Assembly (NCBI GenBank): GCA_019261985.1
Contig: JAFAQY010000094.1
Coordinates: 1 to 42,741, forward strand
Length of the DNA stretch: 42,741 nt
Reading direction: 5' to 3'
Source: Bryobacterales bacterium
GTDB lineage: Bacteria > Acidobacteriota > Terriglobia > Bryobacterales > Bryobacteraceae
The position numbers and the translations under genes were made by a program. Under the pieces are notes generated by a model. That model did not search any database, was not told the origin of the DNA, and worked only from the letters and a program-made list of their open reading frames with translations. Numbering within the stretch: the first letter of the stretch is position 1; each line of letters opens with the position of its first letter. Shown here piece after piece: positions 6,835-15,676 of the stretch.

Positions 6835-9115
6835 GCTTCTGCTGTTTCTCGCGATTGCAGCGGCGGTCGGCGTTGCCGCCCTTTATTTGCCGCTCGATTT
6901 TCTGCGCCCCAGCGTAGAACGCGCGATGGAACGAGGCCTGGGACGCAAAGTCGAAGTCGGACACGTTTACATCAATCTTTTCGGCGTGCCGGGATTTACT
7001 TTTGAAGACGTCACCATACACGAAGACCCGGGCGCGGGCATCGAGCCGTTCGCTTATGTGCCGTCGCTGAATGCCGGCATCCGCATACCTAGCCTGCTGC
7101 GCCATCGTCTGGTTTTCTCGAGCTTGAGCCTTGGAGACGCCACGGTTAACGTCGTGAAAAGCGATGGCGGTTTGTGGAATTTCCAGCTCCTGCGGCAGGA
7201 GAACGGGGATTATCAGGTGTATCCGCCGAGCATCAAAATACGCGGCGGACGCGTCAACTTCAAATTCGGCGAACTCAAGTCGGTGTTCTATTTCAACGAT
7301 GCGGATCTGGATGTGACCCCGTACGGAAAAGGTTCGGTGGAAGTGCGTTTCGGCGGGGCGCCTTCGCGAACGGACCGCGCGGCCCCGGATTTCGGGCATT
7401 TTTTCGTGCGCGCGAACTGGAGTTCATCGCCGCAGCCGCATCTGGATGCGCTGGTGGAGTTGGAACGCGGCTCGCTCGATGAAATTGCGCGGCTGATCGA
7501 TCCGAGCGGATTCGGCTTGCAGGGGTTCGTCTCGCTGCGCACGCAGCTCAGCGGAGCGCCGGACAACCTGGACATCGCGGGCGAGTTGCGAGTAGAGGAT
7601 GTCCATCGCTGGGACCTTCTTTCGCGGCAAGTAAGTTGGCGGCTGCCGGTTAAGGGCACGCTGGATCTCGAAAGGCAGGCGATCCAATTAGGCACCACCG
7701 GGGAAGGCCAAGCCGCTCCCTTCGGAATGGAATTCGCGGGATCGGATTTTCTTACCCATCCCAATTGGGAGGCGGGCGCGCGCTTTCAGGAGGCTCCATT
7801 TACCGCGTTTATCGATATCGCTCGGCAAATGGGCGCCGCGATTCCAGAAAAAGTCGCCGCCGACGGGATGGTTTCGGGGCAAGTCAAGTACACCAACACC
7901 GGGGGAATAACCGGAGACGTGCAAGTCCAAAACGCATCCGTCGCGCTCCCTGATGCAAAGCCTTTGCGCAGTCCGTTCGCGGCCATTTCGATTCATGATG
8001 GAGCGATGTTTCTGGAATCCGCAATCATTGATGTCGGTGAAAAGGAAAGTGCCGATATCGAAGGCAGCTACGCAGTGGGCGCGGATCGGGGACTCGACTT
8101 GCGCATCGCGACGCGGGGCATGAGCGTCGGCGATATGCGCTCCTTCGGCCTGGCGTCGATTCCGGTGTTGGAGCAAACGGCGCAGGGCAGTTGGCGCGGG
8201 TGGGCGCGTTACCGGAATGGCGAATGGTCGGGCGAGTACGAGTTGCAGAATGCTCGCGTGTCAGTCGACGGGCTGGCCGACTTGGTGAGGATTCAATCGG
8301 CGTCCGTGAGGCTGAATGGAAAACGCGCCGCGGTTACCCACCTGCGCGCGCGGGCGGGGAAAATCGCGTTCACCGGCGATTACCATTGGGAACCGGATGC
8401 GGTGAGGCCGCATCGTTTTAATCTGACCGTACCGGAGGCGGATGCCGCGGAGATCGCGCGTCTGTTTGCGCCGGCCTTATCAAGAGAGCAAGGTTTCTTT
8501 GCTCGCACGCTGCGCCTGGCTCCATCACCTGCGCCGCGTTGGCTCAAGGCGCGCCGAGCGGATGGGACATTAACGGTGGATGCTTTGACCGTAAATGACA
8601 CGGTAGTGCGCGTGGATAAGGCCAGGGTGCTGTGGGACGCGACGAAGCTGATGCTGGCCGGTATCGAGGCACATGTCGTGGATGCAGACACGGATCAGGC
8701 CACGTTGGCTGGCGATGGGGAGATCGGCCTCGAACGCGGTTCGCCGCATTTTAAGTTTGACGGAAAGATTATGGACGTGCCGTACAAGAGCGGCAAGTTG
8801 GATTTTGAGGGCACGTTCGAAGCGGACGGCATCGGCAGCCAGTTGCTGGACACGGCACGCGCCGAGGGGCGGTTGCGAGGGCGCTCGGTCAGCTTCGCGC
8901 CGGATGCCGAGTTCCGCTCCGCTACTGCGTGTTTTTCTTTGCTGGGCTCGCCGAGCGGGCCGGTATGGAAGCTCGGCGAAATCGAAGCGTTGCAAGGCAG
9001 CGAAACCTACAGCGGCGCGGGCGTTTCGCAGCCGGATGGCAGGCTGGTTCTGGATTTAACACGCGGCGGGAAGCCGGTGAGATTTATGTCGGCTTTGTTC
9101 GCGGCGGCGCAGTAG
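6824..9115 (+). CDS. AsmA-like inner-membrane-anchored protein
   Basis: 763 residues from GTG 6824 (IRKLLLFLAIAAAVG...), overlapping the end of mocA by 11 bases. One N-terminal membrane anchor (about 2-24) is followed by a long periplasmic part rich in beta strands. The segment with KVEVGHVYINLFGVPGFTF and later LSLGDATVNVVKSDGGLWNF is typical of AsmA/TamB-related proteins, which are now thought to bridge the periplasm and move phospholipids to the outer membrane. No ATPase or enzyme motif is visible. Co-transcription with xdhC-mocA looks structural (overlap) rather than functional. Confidence 0.75.
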   Translation: MIRKLLLFLAIAAAVGVAALYLPLDFLRPSVERAMERGLGRKVEVGHVYINLFGVPGFTFEDVTIHEDPGAGIEPFAYVPSLNAGIRIPSLLRHRLVFSSLSLGDATVNVVKSDGGLWNFQLLRQENGDYQVYPPSIKIRGGRVNFKFGELKSVFYFNDADLDVTPYGKGSVEVRFGGAPSRTDRAAPDFGHFFVRANWSSSPQPHLDALVELERGSLDEIARLIDPSGFGLQGFVSLRTQLSGAPDNLDIAGELRVEDVHRWDLLSRQVSWRLPVKGTLDLERQAIQLGTTGEGQAAPFGMEFAGSDFLTHPNWEAGARFQEAPFTAFIDIARQMGAAIPEKVAADGMVSGQVKYTNTGGITGDVQVQNASVALPDAKPLRSPFAAISIHDGAMFLESAIIDVGEKESADIEGSYAVGADRGLDLRIATRGMSVGDMRSFGLASIPVLEQTAQGSWRGWARYRNGEWSGEYELQNARVSVDGLADLVRIQSASVRLNGKRAAVTHLRARAGKIAFTGDYHWEPDAVRPHRFNLTVPEADAAEIARLFAPALSREQGFFARTLRLAPSPAPRWLKARRADGTLTVDALTVNDTVVRVDKARVLWDATKLMLAGIEAHVVDADTDQATLAGDGEIGLERGSPHFKFDGKIMDVPYKSGKLDFEGTFEADGIGSQLLDTARAEGRLRGRSVSFAPDAEFRSATACFSLLGSPSGPVWKLGEIEALQGSETYSGAGVSQPDGRLVLDLTRGGKPVRFMSALFAAAQ

Positions 9116-9219
9116 CTCGCAAGAACACCGCGACATTTCGGTTCCCCCTTGCGATCCGGCTTTGCGCGACACCCACCGGTCCGGCCCAAAGAGCGCGCGT
9201 GGCATACTTTATAGATCGA

Positions 9220-9399
9220 ATGAAACTGGCCGGGTTCCTATTGTTGGTGGCGGGCGGGTTCATCGCGTTAACGTCAATCGTCGTGTTGCCATCCTCCTCC
9301 GCCCGCAGCGGATTTATGGTTGCGGGATTGGCGGTCGAACTCGTTGGCTTAATTCTGGTGTTTCGCGCGCACATGCCCTCCAAAGAGGAACGAGGGTGA
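9220..9399 (+). CDS. Small two-TM membrane protein
   Basis: 59 residues (KLAGFLLLVAGGFIALTSIV..., ending PSKEERG). Two hydrophobic helices (about 3-23 and 31-50) are joined by a short SSSARSG turn, with a charged C-terminus. The ATG is nine bases after a TACTTT-like -10 and has no clear ribosome site. Its TGA overlaps the GTG of the following Amt-like gene (GTGA), so it is probably co-translated with it and could be a small partner. No family recognised. Confidence 0.6.
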   Translation: MKLAGFLLLVAGGFIALTSIVVLPSSSARSGFMVAGLAVELVGLILVFRAHMPSKEERG

Positions 9400-10685
9400 G
9401 CTTGCCTCCGCCTGCGGCGGTCATTTGCGGGCTGCTTATTGTTCTGATCCCCTTTTCCCTGGTTGGAATCGCCCTCATGAACTGCGGCCTGGGCAGATCG
9501 CGAAGCGCGGCGCACATAATACTGTCCACGATGCTGGTCGCCGCGACGGCCGCTATCGTTTACGTCATCTGCGGATTCGCATGGCAGGGTTTCCCGGGCA
9601 GCCCAGGCTACGCGTTGGTTGTAGGTGGCAAGCAGTGGAACTGGATCGGGTCCGGCCGCTGGTTTCTGGCCGGCATAAGTTTTGACGACGAGCCTGCGCT
9701 TCTCGCCGCATCTTTGGGGATGTTCTCCGCGATCTTAGCGGCGGCGATCCCCTTGGGCGCAGGAGGGGAGCGTTGGCGCCTGGCCCCGATCGCGGCCTCC
9801 GCAGCCCTAATGGCCGGTTGGACGTTTCCAGTCGTGTCGCATTGGGTCTGGGGAGGCGGATGGCTCGCTCAACTGGGGCAAAATTACGACCTCGGTATAG
9901 GATTTGCGGATTCGGGCGGCGCGGCGACGATTCAAGTGCTCGGAGGGCTCAGCGCGTTATCGGTTGCCTGGATCATTGGACCTCGCCGGGGCAAGTACTC
10001 GAGCGAAGGCTTGCCCGCCGCCATCCCCGGCCACAATATGGTCTTCGTGATGTGTGGAGGTTTTTTAGCTTGGGTCGGGTGGACCTGCCTGAACTCGGCG
10101 GCCGCAATCCTGATTTACGGCGCATCCCCGTCGCGAATCGCGCTGGTCGCGATGAACAGCATGTTGGCCGCGGGGTCTGCGTTGGCGACCACCGTTTTGA
10201 TCACCCGAGCGCGTTTTTCTAAGCCCGACGCATCGCTGAGCGCAAACGGTTGGGTGGGCGGATTAGTGGCATCCAGCGCCAGCGCCGCCTTTATGCCCCC
10301 AGCGGCTGCGATCCTGGTCGGCATTGTAGCCGGCGCGCTGGTGCCGTTTTGTATCGAATGGCTGGAGTTATATCTCGGCGTAGACGATCCCGGCGGGGCC
10401 ATTGCCGTACACGCGGTGTGCGGGATATGGGGCTTGTTTTCGGCCGGGATCGTGGGACGATTCCCAAATGCGGCGCCGAACCAGTTACTAGCGCAGCTCG
10501 CGGGCATCGCCACCTTGCTGGGCTTTGTTTTTCCGTTCCTGTATGTGGTGAATTCGTTGTTGAATCGCTTCGTTCCATTCCGTGTGGCGCACGACGGAGA
10601 ACGCCAGGGATTAGATTTGCACGAACTGGGCGCGAATGCTTATCCGGAACTGGCGGGTCACATCGACGACTTTATGCCGAGGTAG
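9396..10685 (+). CDS. Amt/Mep/Rh family channel with altered twin-His site
   Basis: 429 residues from GTG 9396, about eleven membrane helices. Amt landmarks: SHWVWGGGWLAQLG (149-161), the conserved Asp D172, PGHNMVFVMCGGFLAWVGW (211-229), and VHAVCGIWG (338-346) with H339, the second of the two pore histidines. At the position of the first pore histidine (AmtB H168, eight residues after the conserved Asp) this protein has Q180. Classical family members conduct ammonium through the inner membrane with help from the His pair. No glnK/PII gene is adjacent, unlike usual amtB loci. It may be a divergent or non-ammonium transporter, or a sensor-like member. Confidence 0.85.
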   Translation: MSLPPPAAVICGLLIVLIPFSLVGIALMNCGLGRSRSAAHIILSTMLVAATAAIVYVICGFAWQGFPGSPGYALVVGGKQWNWIGSGRWFLAGISFDDEPALLAASLGMFSAILAAAIPLGAGGERWRLAPIAASAALMAGWTFPVVSHWVWGGGWLAQLGQNYDLGIGFADSGGAATIQVLGGLSALSVAWIIGPRRGKYSSEGLPAAIPGHNMVFVMCGGFLAWVGWTCLNSAAAILIYGASPSRIALVAMNSMLAAGSALATTVLITRARFSKPDASLSANGWVGGLVASSASAAFMPPAAAILVGIVAGALVPFCIEWLELYLGVDDPGGAIAVHAVCGIWGLFSAGIVGRFPNAAPNQLLAQLAGIATLLGFVFPFLYVVNSLLNRFVPFRVAHDGERQGLDLHELGANAYPELAGHIDDFMPR

Positions 10686-10738
10686 CCGGCGGCAACATGG
10701 CGTCCCCCGCGCGCGTGGGGCTGGAGTAACACGACCTG

Positions 10739-11785
10739 CTACAAATGCTTCTTTAGAAACCTGCAAATGTAGTAGCCATCAATAAATTTAAACGGTGTTT
10801 GCCCGAGCGAATAGTGTCCGCAAGGCATCACAACGGCTTCGTGGTCCAGCCGAAGCTCCCGTGCTTTTTTGATTACCTGCTCGGAAAGATGGGTGGGGAA
10901 AGTGGTGTCGTACCGCGCATAAATGAAAAGCGGCTTTTTGCGCAGGCGCGCGTAGCGGTCGATGTAGCACGGCGGGCTGATCGCCATCCAGGCCTCGCGC
11001 AGTTGATCGAGGGTCATTGCCGCTTCGATACTTTGACGGATGTGCCTTGTCGACAAGCCCTCCCAAACAACATCGGCAAAGTAGGTCGAGCAATGATTGA
11101 AGACATTGACCCGTAGCCGCAAGTCATGCGAGCTTGCGAGGAACGCGTAGCAGGAGCCCAGGCTGGTGCCGACGAGACCTATGCTCTCGAAACCTTCTCG
11201 CTCCAGCCAGTCGGCGCAACTGCGTGTGTCGATGACAGCCTGACGCGTCGCGTCAATCGTGCGCGCGATGTTCGAAGACACGGCATAATCCGCGCGTTCG
11301 AGCTCCGCGGGCATCCGATAGTCGTGATACGGCAAGCTCAAGCGAAGCGTCGAGATTCCCAGCTTGGCCAATCCGGCGCACAGCGCATTGTGCTGAGTCC
11401 GCTGCGCATTCCAATGCGGCAGGACGATTGCCGCGACGCGGCGCCGCGCGTTTTTGTGCGCGGCGGGAAACCATTGCGCGCGCACCAGGTCGTTTTCTGA
11501 GTATGGCGTGTTTACGGCGCTGGTGAATTCCAAAAGCTGGTGGGTTAATTTGAAATCCGAAGGCGGCCGGTAAGCGAAGAATTTATCGCTCGCCTCGAGC
11601 GCGGCCCGGTTGAGAATTTTCAAATATGCGTGCGGATCGCCGCCATTGGGAGGATGGCGTTCGGTGACCGGCCAGTTGCTTGTCCACTCCAGCCCCCACT
11701 CGAACGGCCGCACGACCCGGTTCGTGGCGCGCGAGCAGAGCCGGTTCTCCCAATCCAGCATCCACCGGGCATAGAGGCTTCGCAT
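10739..11785 (-). CDS. Alpha/beta hydrolase (DUF2048/ABHD18-like)
   Basis: 348 residues, ATG start. The nucleophile elbow is GTSLGS with Ser in the GxSxG position, preceded by ADWLEREGFESIGLV; a likely acid/His pair follows in YARYDTTFP and CGHYSLG. The N-terminus RSLYARWMLDWENRLCSRATNRVVRPFEWG and YLKILNRAALEAS resembles the uncharacterised ABHD18 group. Only 22 bases separate it from the last oxidase gene, so it may be read through from the respiratory operon, but no link to respiration is known. Convergent with the Amt-like gene. Confidence 0.75.
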   Translation of the reverse strand: MRSLYARWMLDWENRLCSRATNRVVRPFEWGLEWTSNWPVTERHPPNGGDPHAYLKILNRAALEASDKFFAYRPPSDFKLTHQLLEFTSAVNTPYSENDLVRAQWFPAAHKNARRRVAAIVLPHWNAQRTQHNALCAGLAKLGISTLRLSLPYHDYRMPAELERADYAVSSNIARTIDATRQAVIDTRSCADWLEREGFESIGLVGTSLGSCYAFLASSHDLRLRVNVFNHCSTYFADVVWEGLSTRHIRQSIEAAMTLDQLREAWMAISPPCYIDRYARLRKKPLFIYARYDTTFPTHLSEQVIKKARELRLDHEAVVMPCGHYSLGQTPFKFIDGYYICRFLKKHL

Positions 11786-11807
11786 TCAGCGCCGCCGGCC
11801 TTAACGC

Positions 11808-12254
11808 TTACTTCTTCTCCCCACCCTCAGCCTGCCCGGCGGCCGGATTCGTGCGGATGACGTTCCCGGCGGGAGCGGTGCCCGGAGCCAGCGGAACCAG
11901 CGTCGGGGTCATGTTTTGAGGGATGAAATTGTTGCGCGTATTGAAATCGAGCAAGCAAAACATAATGAAGATGCCCAGGAACAGGAATCCCGCCATCGCG
12001 ATGACCGCGTTTACAGGCTTGTCCCACACCAAATGCATGAAGAAGAGCCCTACCAGGGACGCCTTGATCGTCGCGATCACCAAGGCGATCACCACATTGC
12101 CTTGGCCGAAATCGAAGCCCGCGGCAAACACCGTGATTGCCGTCAGGATCAGCAGGGCGATCAGGATTTTCGTGTAAAGCGCGGTGCCGCCATGCTCATG
12201 TTTGGCATGTGCGTTGGCACCGTGAGTAGTAGCGGTTTGGGTTTGCGTGCTCAT
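11808..12254 (-). CDS. ctaF: caa3-type cytochrome c oxidase subunit IV
   Basis: 148 residues from ATG 12254, overlapping the subunit III stop by four bases (ATGA). Three membrane helices: YTKILIALLILTAITVFAAG, NVVIALVIATIKASLVGLFFMH and AVIAMAGFLFLGIFIMF. The middle helix with ATIKASLVGLFFMHL is the signature of prokaryotic COX4/CtaF. The N-terminus is His-rich (THGANAHAKHEHGG) and the C-terminal tail after NFIPQN is Pro/Ala-rich and disordered-looking. Confidence 0.9.
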   Translation of the reverse strand: MSTQTQTATTHGANAHAKHEHGGTALYTKILIALLILTAITVFAAGFDFGQGNVVIALVIATIKASLVGLFFMHLVWDKPVNAVIAMAGFLFLGIFIMFCLLDFNTRNNFIPQNMTPTLVPLAPGTAPAGNVIRTNPAAGQAEGGEKK

Positions 12255-13009
12255 TGAATCAGGTAGTACAGCGGGAATAGATAAATCCAGATCATGTCGA
12301 CCAAGTGCCAATACAAGCCAACGAGGTCGACGGGGGTGTAATAACTCGAGGAAAATTCACCCCGATTGGCTCGTATCAACACCCACGTCAAGATAATGAT
12401 GCCCACAAGAATATGAATGCCGTGCAGGCCAGTCATCATGAAGTAGAACGAGAAGAAGGTCGCATAGCCATTGGTGCACGGAGCGGGAGGCGTGGTGGGA
12501 GCCGCGGCAGCCGCTTCGGGACCCGCCGATTTTTCCATGCAAGCCGGAAGCGAATCGCCCTTGTAACTGTAATACTTGGCGGGCAGCCAGCCCTCTTCGA
12601 ATTTGTGCGAGTATTCGAAATACTTAACGACCAGAAAGATGCAGGCGCAGACAATCGTCAACGCAAGGAACAGGACCTGCTTGCTTTTAATTCCCTTTTT
12701 TGCGGCGTTCACAGCCAGCACCATCGTGTAGCTCGAAATCAGCAGCACGACGGTGTTGAGCGCGCCCTGCCAGCGGACCAGATGCGTGTGCGCCTCTACG
12801 AACTCCCGCGGGTAGCGGGCCTGCATCATGCCGAAGCCTACGAATAGTCCGCCGAACAGCAAAACTTCGGTAACCAGGAACAGCCACATACCGATCTTGC
12901 TGGTATCGAACTGCTGCTCCATCGTAGTGAAGTGGTGCTGATGGTGCGGGTCGTGCGCGTGTTCGGCCTCGTGACCGTGGGCGTGTAAGTCGACGCTTGT
13001 TGTGCTCAT
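12251..13009 (-). CDS. ctaE: caa3-type cytochrome c oxidase subunit III
   Basis: 252 residues, ATG start. Has the helical COX3 core with KIGMWLFLVTEVLLFGGLFVGF, TGLHGIHILVGI and the end YWHLVDMIWIYLFPLYYLI. Between helices there is an insertion (about 145-172: YKGDSLPACMEKSAGPEAAAA...PAPC) with two cysteines and low complexity, absent from short COX3 proteins. The N-terminus is His-rich (HAHGHEAEHAHDPHHQHHF). Seven bases after subunit I. Confidence 0.92.
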   Translation of the reverse strand: MSTTSVDLHAHGHEAEHAHDPHHQHHFTTMEQQFDTSKIGMWLFLVTEVLLFGGLFVGFGMMQARYPREFVEAHTHLVRWQGALNTVVLLISSYTMVLAVNAAKKGIKSKQVLFLALTIVCACIFLVVKYFEYSHKFEEGWLPAKYYSYKGDSLPACMEKSAGPEAAAAAPTTPPAPCTNGYATFFSFYFMMTGLHGIHILVGIIILTWVLIRANRGEFSSSYYTPVDLVGLYWHLVDMIWIYLFPLYYLIQ

Positions 13010-13016
13010 GTTGTCT

Positions 13017-14669
13017 TTATCTCGCGGCTACCACCGGCCGGTAATCGTAGGGCTCGCGCTCCAGCACGGGCTGCTCTTCAAAATTGTGAGTAATAGGAGG
13101 AGAAGAAGTTTGCCACTCGAGCGTGGTTCCATTCCACGGGTTATCCGGGGCGTCCGCGGGTTTGCGCAAGGAGGCCAGCAGATAGGCCGCTGTGATAAAC
13201 AATCCCAAACCGATGATCCAGGAACCAACGGTAGAAAAGGCGTGCAGCGGTTGGAATTGATCCAGGTAGTTGTAGTAGCGGCGCGGCATACCTTTGCTGC
13301 CCAGGAAAAACTGAGTAAGGAACGTCATGTTAAAGCCGACGTTCCACAACAGGCATCCGACGCGTCCCCATTTTTCGGAGTACATGCGGCCGGTCATCTT
13401 TGGCCACCAATAGTGCAGGCCGCCAATGAAGGCCGTCACGGTGCTGCCCATCATTACATAGTGGAAGTGCGCGACCACAAAATAGGTGTCGGTGAGGTGA
13501 ACGTCCGTGGCGAGCGTTCCGAGAAAGATGCCGGTCAGTCCACCGATCGCAAACAGAACCAGGAACGACATCGCGTACAGCATGGGTGTATCGAGCTTAA
13601 TGTTGCCCTGATACATCGTCCCGAGCCAGTTAAAGACTTTTACACCGGATGGGATCGCCACCAGGAAGGTCAGCGCGGAGAAAACCACGGTCGCGAGCTG
13701 GGATTGACCGGCGACAAACATGTGGTGACCCCAAACGATGAAGCTAACCAGCGCGAGCGATACGCTCGAATAAGCTATGGCGCGGTAGCCGAAGATGGTC
13801 TTCTGCGAAAAGGTGGGAATCAACTCGCTGATGATCGCCATGCCCGGCAGAATCATGATGTAGACCGCCGGATGCGAATAGAACCAGAAGAAGTGCTGAA
13901 ACAGCACCGGATCGCCGCCGATGCGGGGATCGAAGATTCCGATGCCGAAAGATCGCTCAAGCATCAGCAACACCAGCGTGATGCCAAGCACCGGCGTAGC
14001 CAGAACCTGAATGACCGCCGTCGAGTAAATTCCCCAGATAAACAGCGGCAAATCGAACCACCCCATTCCGGGCGCGCGCAATTTGTGTACCGTCGCGATG
14101 AAATTCAGGCCGGTGAAAATGGAGGAGAATCCAAGCACGAAAACCGCCGCCGTCATCAGAGTGACGGGCCCGTCCGTCGTGGTTGAGTAGGGGGTGTAGA
14201 AGGTCCACCCCGTATCCACCGCGCCGAATACCATGGCCGTGAGAGCCATCAACGCGCCGGTCAGCCACAGATAAAAGCTGAACAGGTTCAGCCGTGGGAA
14301 TGCCACGTCCTTGGCTCCGAGCATCAACGGCAAAACGAAATTGCCGAGCGATGCGGGAATCGCCGGGATGATGAACAGGAAGACCATGATGGCGCCGTGC
14401 AGAGTGAATACGCGGTTATATTGCTCGGCGGTCAACAGCACCTGGCCGAAAATTTTATGCGTCGGCGACAGCAGAGTAAGGCGCACCAGCAAGGCGAAGA
14501 TGCCCCCCAGCAGAAACGAGAACAGGACGCCGATCAGGTACATGATGCCGATCCGCTTGTGGTCCAGCGTGAACGCCCAGCTCTTGAAACCCCGGGTCTC
14601 GTTTAAATAGTTTTTTCGGGGGCGCGGACGGTCCCCAATGCGCGGCGTCGTTTTAATTGCTTGGTCCAT
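13017..14669 (-). CDS. ctaD: Cytochrome c oxidase subunit I, A2 type
   Basis: 550 residues, twelve-helix heme-copper oxidase core. Heme a ligands H91 (LHGAIMVF) and H403, heme a3 ligand H401 (AHFHYVM), CuB ligands H266, H315 and H316 (YSHPAVY, WGHHMFV), and Y270 for the His-Tyr crosslink. The helix VI motif is YSHPAVY rather than GHPEVY, so the D-channel glutamate is replaced by the Tyr-Ser pair of A2-type oxidases, as in Thermus/Rhodothermus caa3. Reduces oxygen to water and pumps protons. Operon neighbours supply all other subunits. Confidence 0.97.
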   Translation of the reverse strand: MDQAIKTTPRIGDRPRPRKNYLNETRGFKSWAFTLDHKRIGIMYLIGVLFSFLLGGIFALLVRLTLLSPTHKIFGQVLLTAEQYNRVFTLHGAIMVFLFIIPAIPASLGNFVLPLMLGAKDVAFPRLNLFSFYLWLTGALMALTAMVFGAVDTGWTFYTPYSTTTDGPVTLMTAAVFVLGFSSIFTGLNFIATVHKLRAPGMGWFDLPLFIWGIYSTAVIQVLATPVLGITLVLLMLERSFGIGIFDPRIGGDPVLFQHFFWFYSHPAVYIMILPGMAIISELIPTFSQKTIFGYRAIAYSSVSLALVSFIVWGHHMFVAGQSQLATVVFSALTFLVAIPSGVKVFNWLGTMYQGNIKLDTPMLYAMSFLVLFAIGGLTGIFLGTLATDVHLTDTYFVVAHFHYVMMGSTVTAFIGGLHYWWPKMTGRMYSEKWGRVGCLLWNVGFNMTFLTQFFLGSKGMPRRYYNYLDQFQPLHAFSTVGSWIIGLGLFITAAYLLASLRKPADAPDNPWNGTTLEWQTSSPPITHNFEEQPVLEREPYDYRPVVAAR

Positions 14670-14713
14670 ATCGTTTGCAACCCTTGCCCGCGTTTACAAG
14701 CGGGCTGAATTCT

Positions 14714-15676
14714 TTACTGAAGCGACTTTATAAATGCCTGCAGGCCCTTAATTTGATTTTCCTTCAACAGGCCCTGAAACGTCGGCATGATGGGCTCGAA
14801 ACCCTTCACCACCTTCGCATTCGGATACAGCATCGATTCCCGGAGATAGTCGTCGTCGACCAGAACCGAAGTACCGTTATTTAGCTCGACCATATGGCCG
14901 TAAATGCCTTTCCACGTCGGCCCCTTGCTCTTCGATCCATCGATCGTGTGGCAGGAATTGCAGCCCTTGGTCTCGTACTGAACTTTTCCCCAATCGGCGG
15001 GGGTCTTCTTCGGATCCTTGCCGTTGAAATAGTCTTCCCATTCCGTGCCGCCCGTCTCAAGAAATTTGGCGAATTCGGCATCGTTATCTACCGTCAACAC
15101 TGCGTGCATGTCGGAATGACCCTTGCCGCAATACTCGGCGCACGTGATAACGTGCTGTCCATGAACGGTGGGATTGAACCATACCTCTGTGTAGCGGCCG
15201 GGAATGATGTCGTGCTTCACGCGCATATCGGGGACGAAGAAATCGTGAATCACGTCCTCGCTGGTCATGATGAATTTGACCGGCTTATTGATCGGCACGT
15301 GAAGATCGTTGATGGTGCGCGAACCATCCGGATATTCGAACTGCCACAGCCACTTCTTCGCCGTGATCTGCACTTCCATGGCCTCTCCCGGCGCGACTGC
15401 ATATTCCATCCAGCCTTTTAGGCCCCAAAAGAAGATAGCGACACAAAGCAGCAGCGGAAGAACGGTCCAGGTAATCTCGAGCGTGGTGTTATGGGTGTTG
15501 TGCGGCGTCACCCTGCCGGGACGATAACGGTATCGCCAGGCGAAGTAAACGGTGGGGATTGCGATCATCAGGAACAACACCACGCTGAGCCAAAACAGGC
15601 CCATATACATGTTGTCGATTTCCTTGGCGAACTCCGAGCCCTGCGCGGGCATCATCAATCTACGCAACCACTCCAT
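14714..15676 (-). CDS. ctaC: caa3 oxidase subunit II with fused cytochrome c
   Basis: 320 residues. Two membrane helices (about 24-46 and 67-87), then a cupredoxin domain with a full CuA site: H144, C179, E181, C183, H187 and M190. A cytochrome c domain is fused at the C-terminus, with CNSCH (239-243) binding heme and M297 (PIMPTF) as probable axial ligand. It receives electrons from the ACIII cytochromes and passes them to CuA and heme a. No lipobox; the N-terminus MEWLRRLMMPAQGSEFAKEI matches caa3 proteins linked to ACIII. Confidence 0.96.
   Translation of the reverse strand: MEWLRRLMMPAQGSEFAKEIDNMYMGLFWLSVVLFLMIAIPTVYFAWRYRYRPGRVTPHNTHNTTLEITWTVLPLLLCVAIFFWGLKGWMEYAVAPGEAMEVQITAKKWLWQFEYPDGSRTINDLHVPINKPVKFIMTSEDVIHDFFVPDMRVKHDIIPGRYTEVWFNPTVHGQHVITCAEYCGKGHSDMHAVLTVDNDAEFAKFLETGGTEWEDYFNGKDPKKTPADWGKVQYETKGCNSCHTIDGSKSKGPTWKGIYGHMVELNNGTSVLVDDDYLRESMLYPNAKVVKGFEPIMPTFQGLLKENQIKGLQAFIKSLQ

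Noticed and set aside
9204-9219. Promoter for the 59-residue protein (CATACT/TATAGA boxes)
   Set aside because: No -35 at a proper distance; too weak to list as a feature.
10686-10738. GC-rich hairpin between convergent genes as a terminator
   Set aside because: The CCCC...GGGG stem near 10704-10720 is short, has a bulge and no T-run, so it cannot be supported as a terminator.
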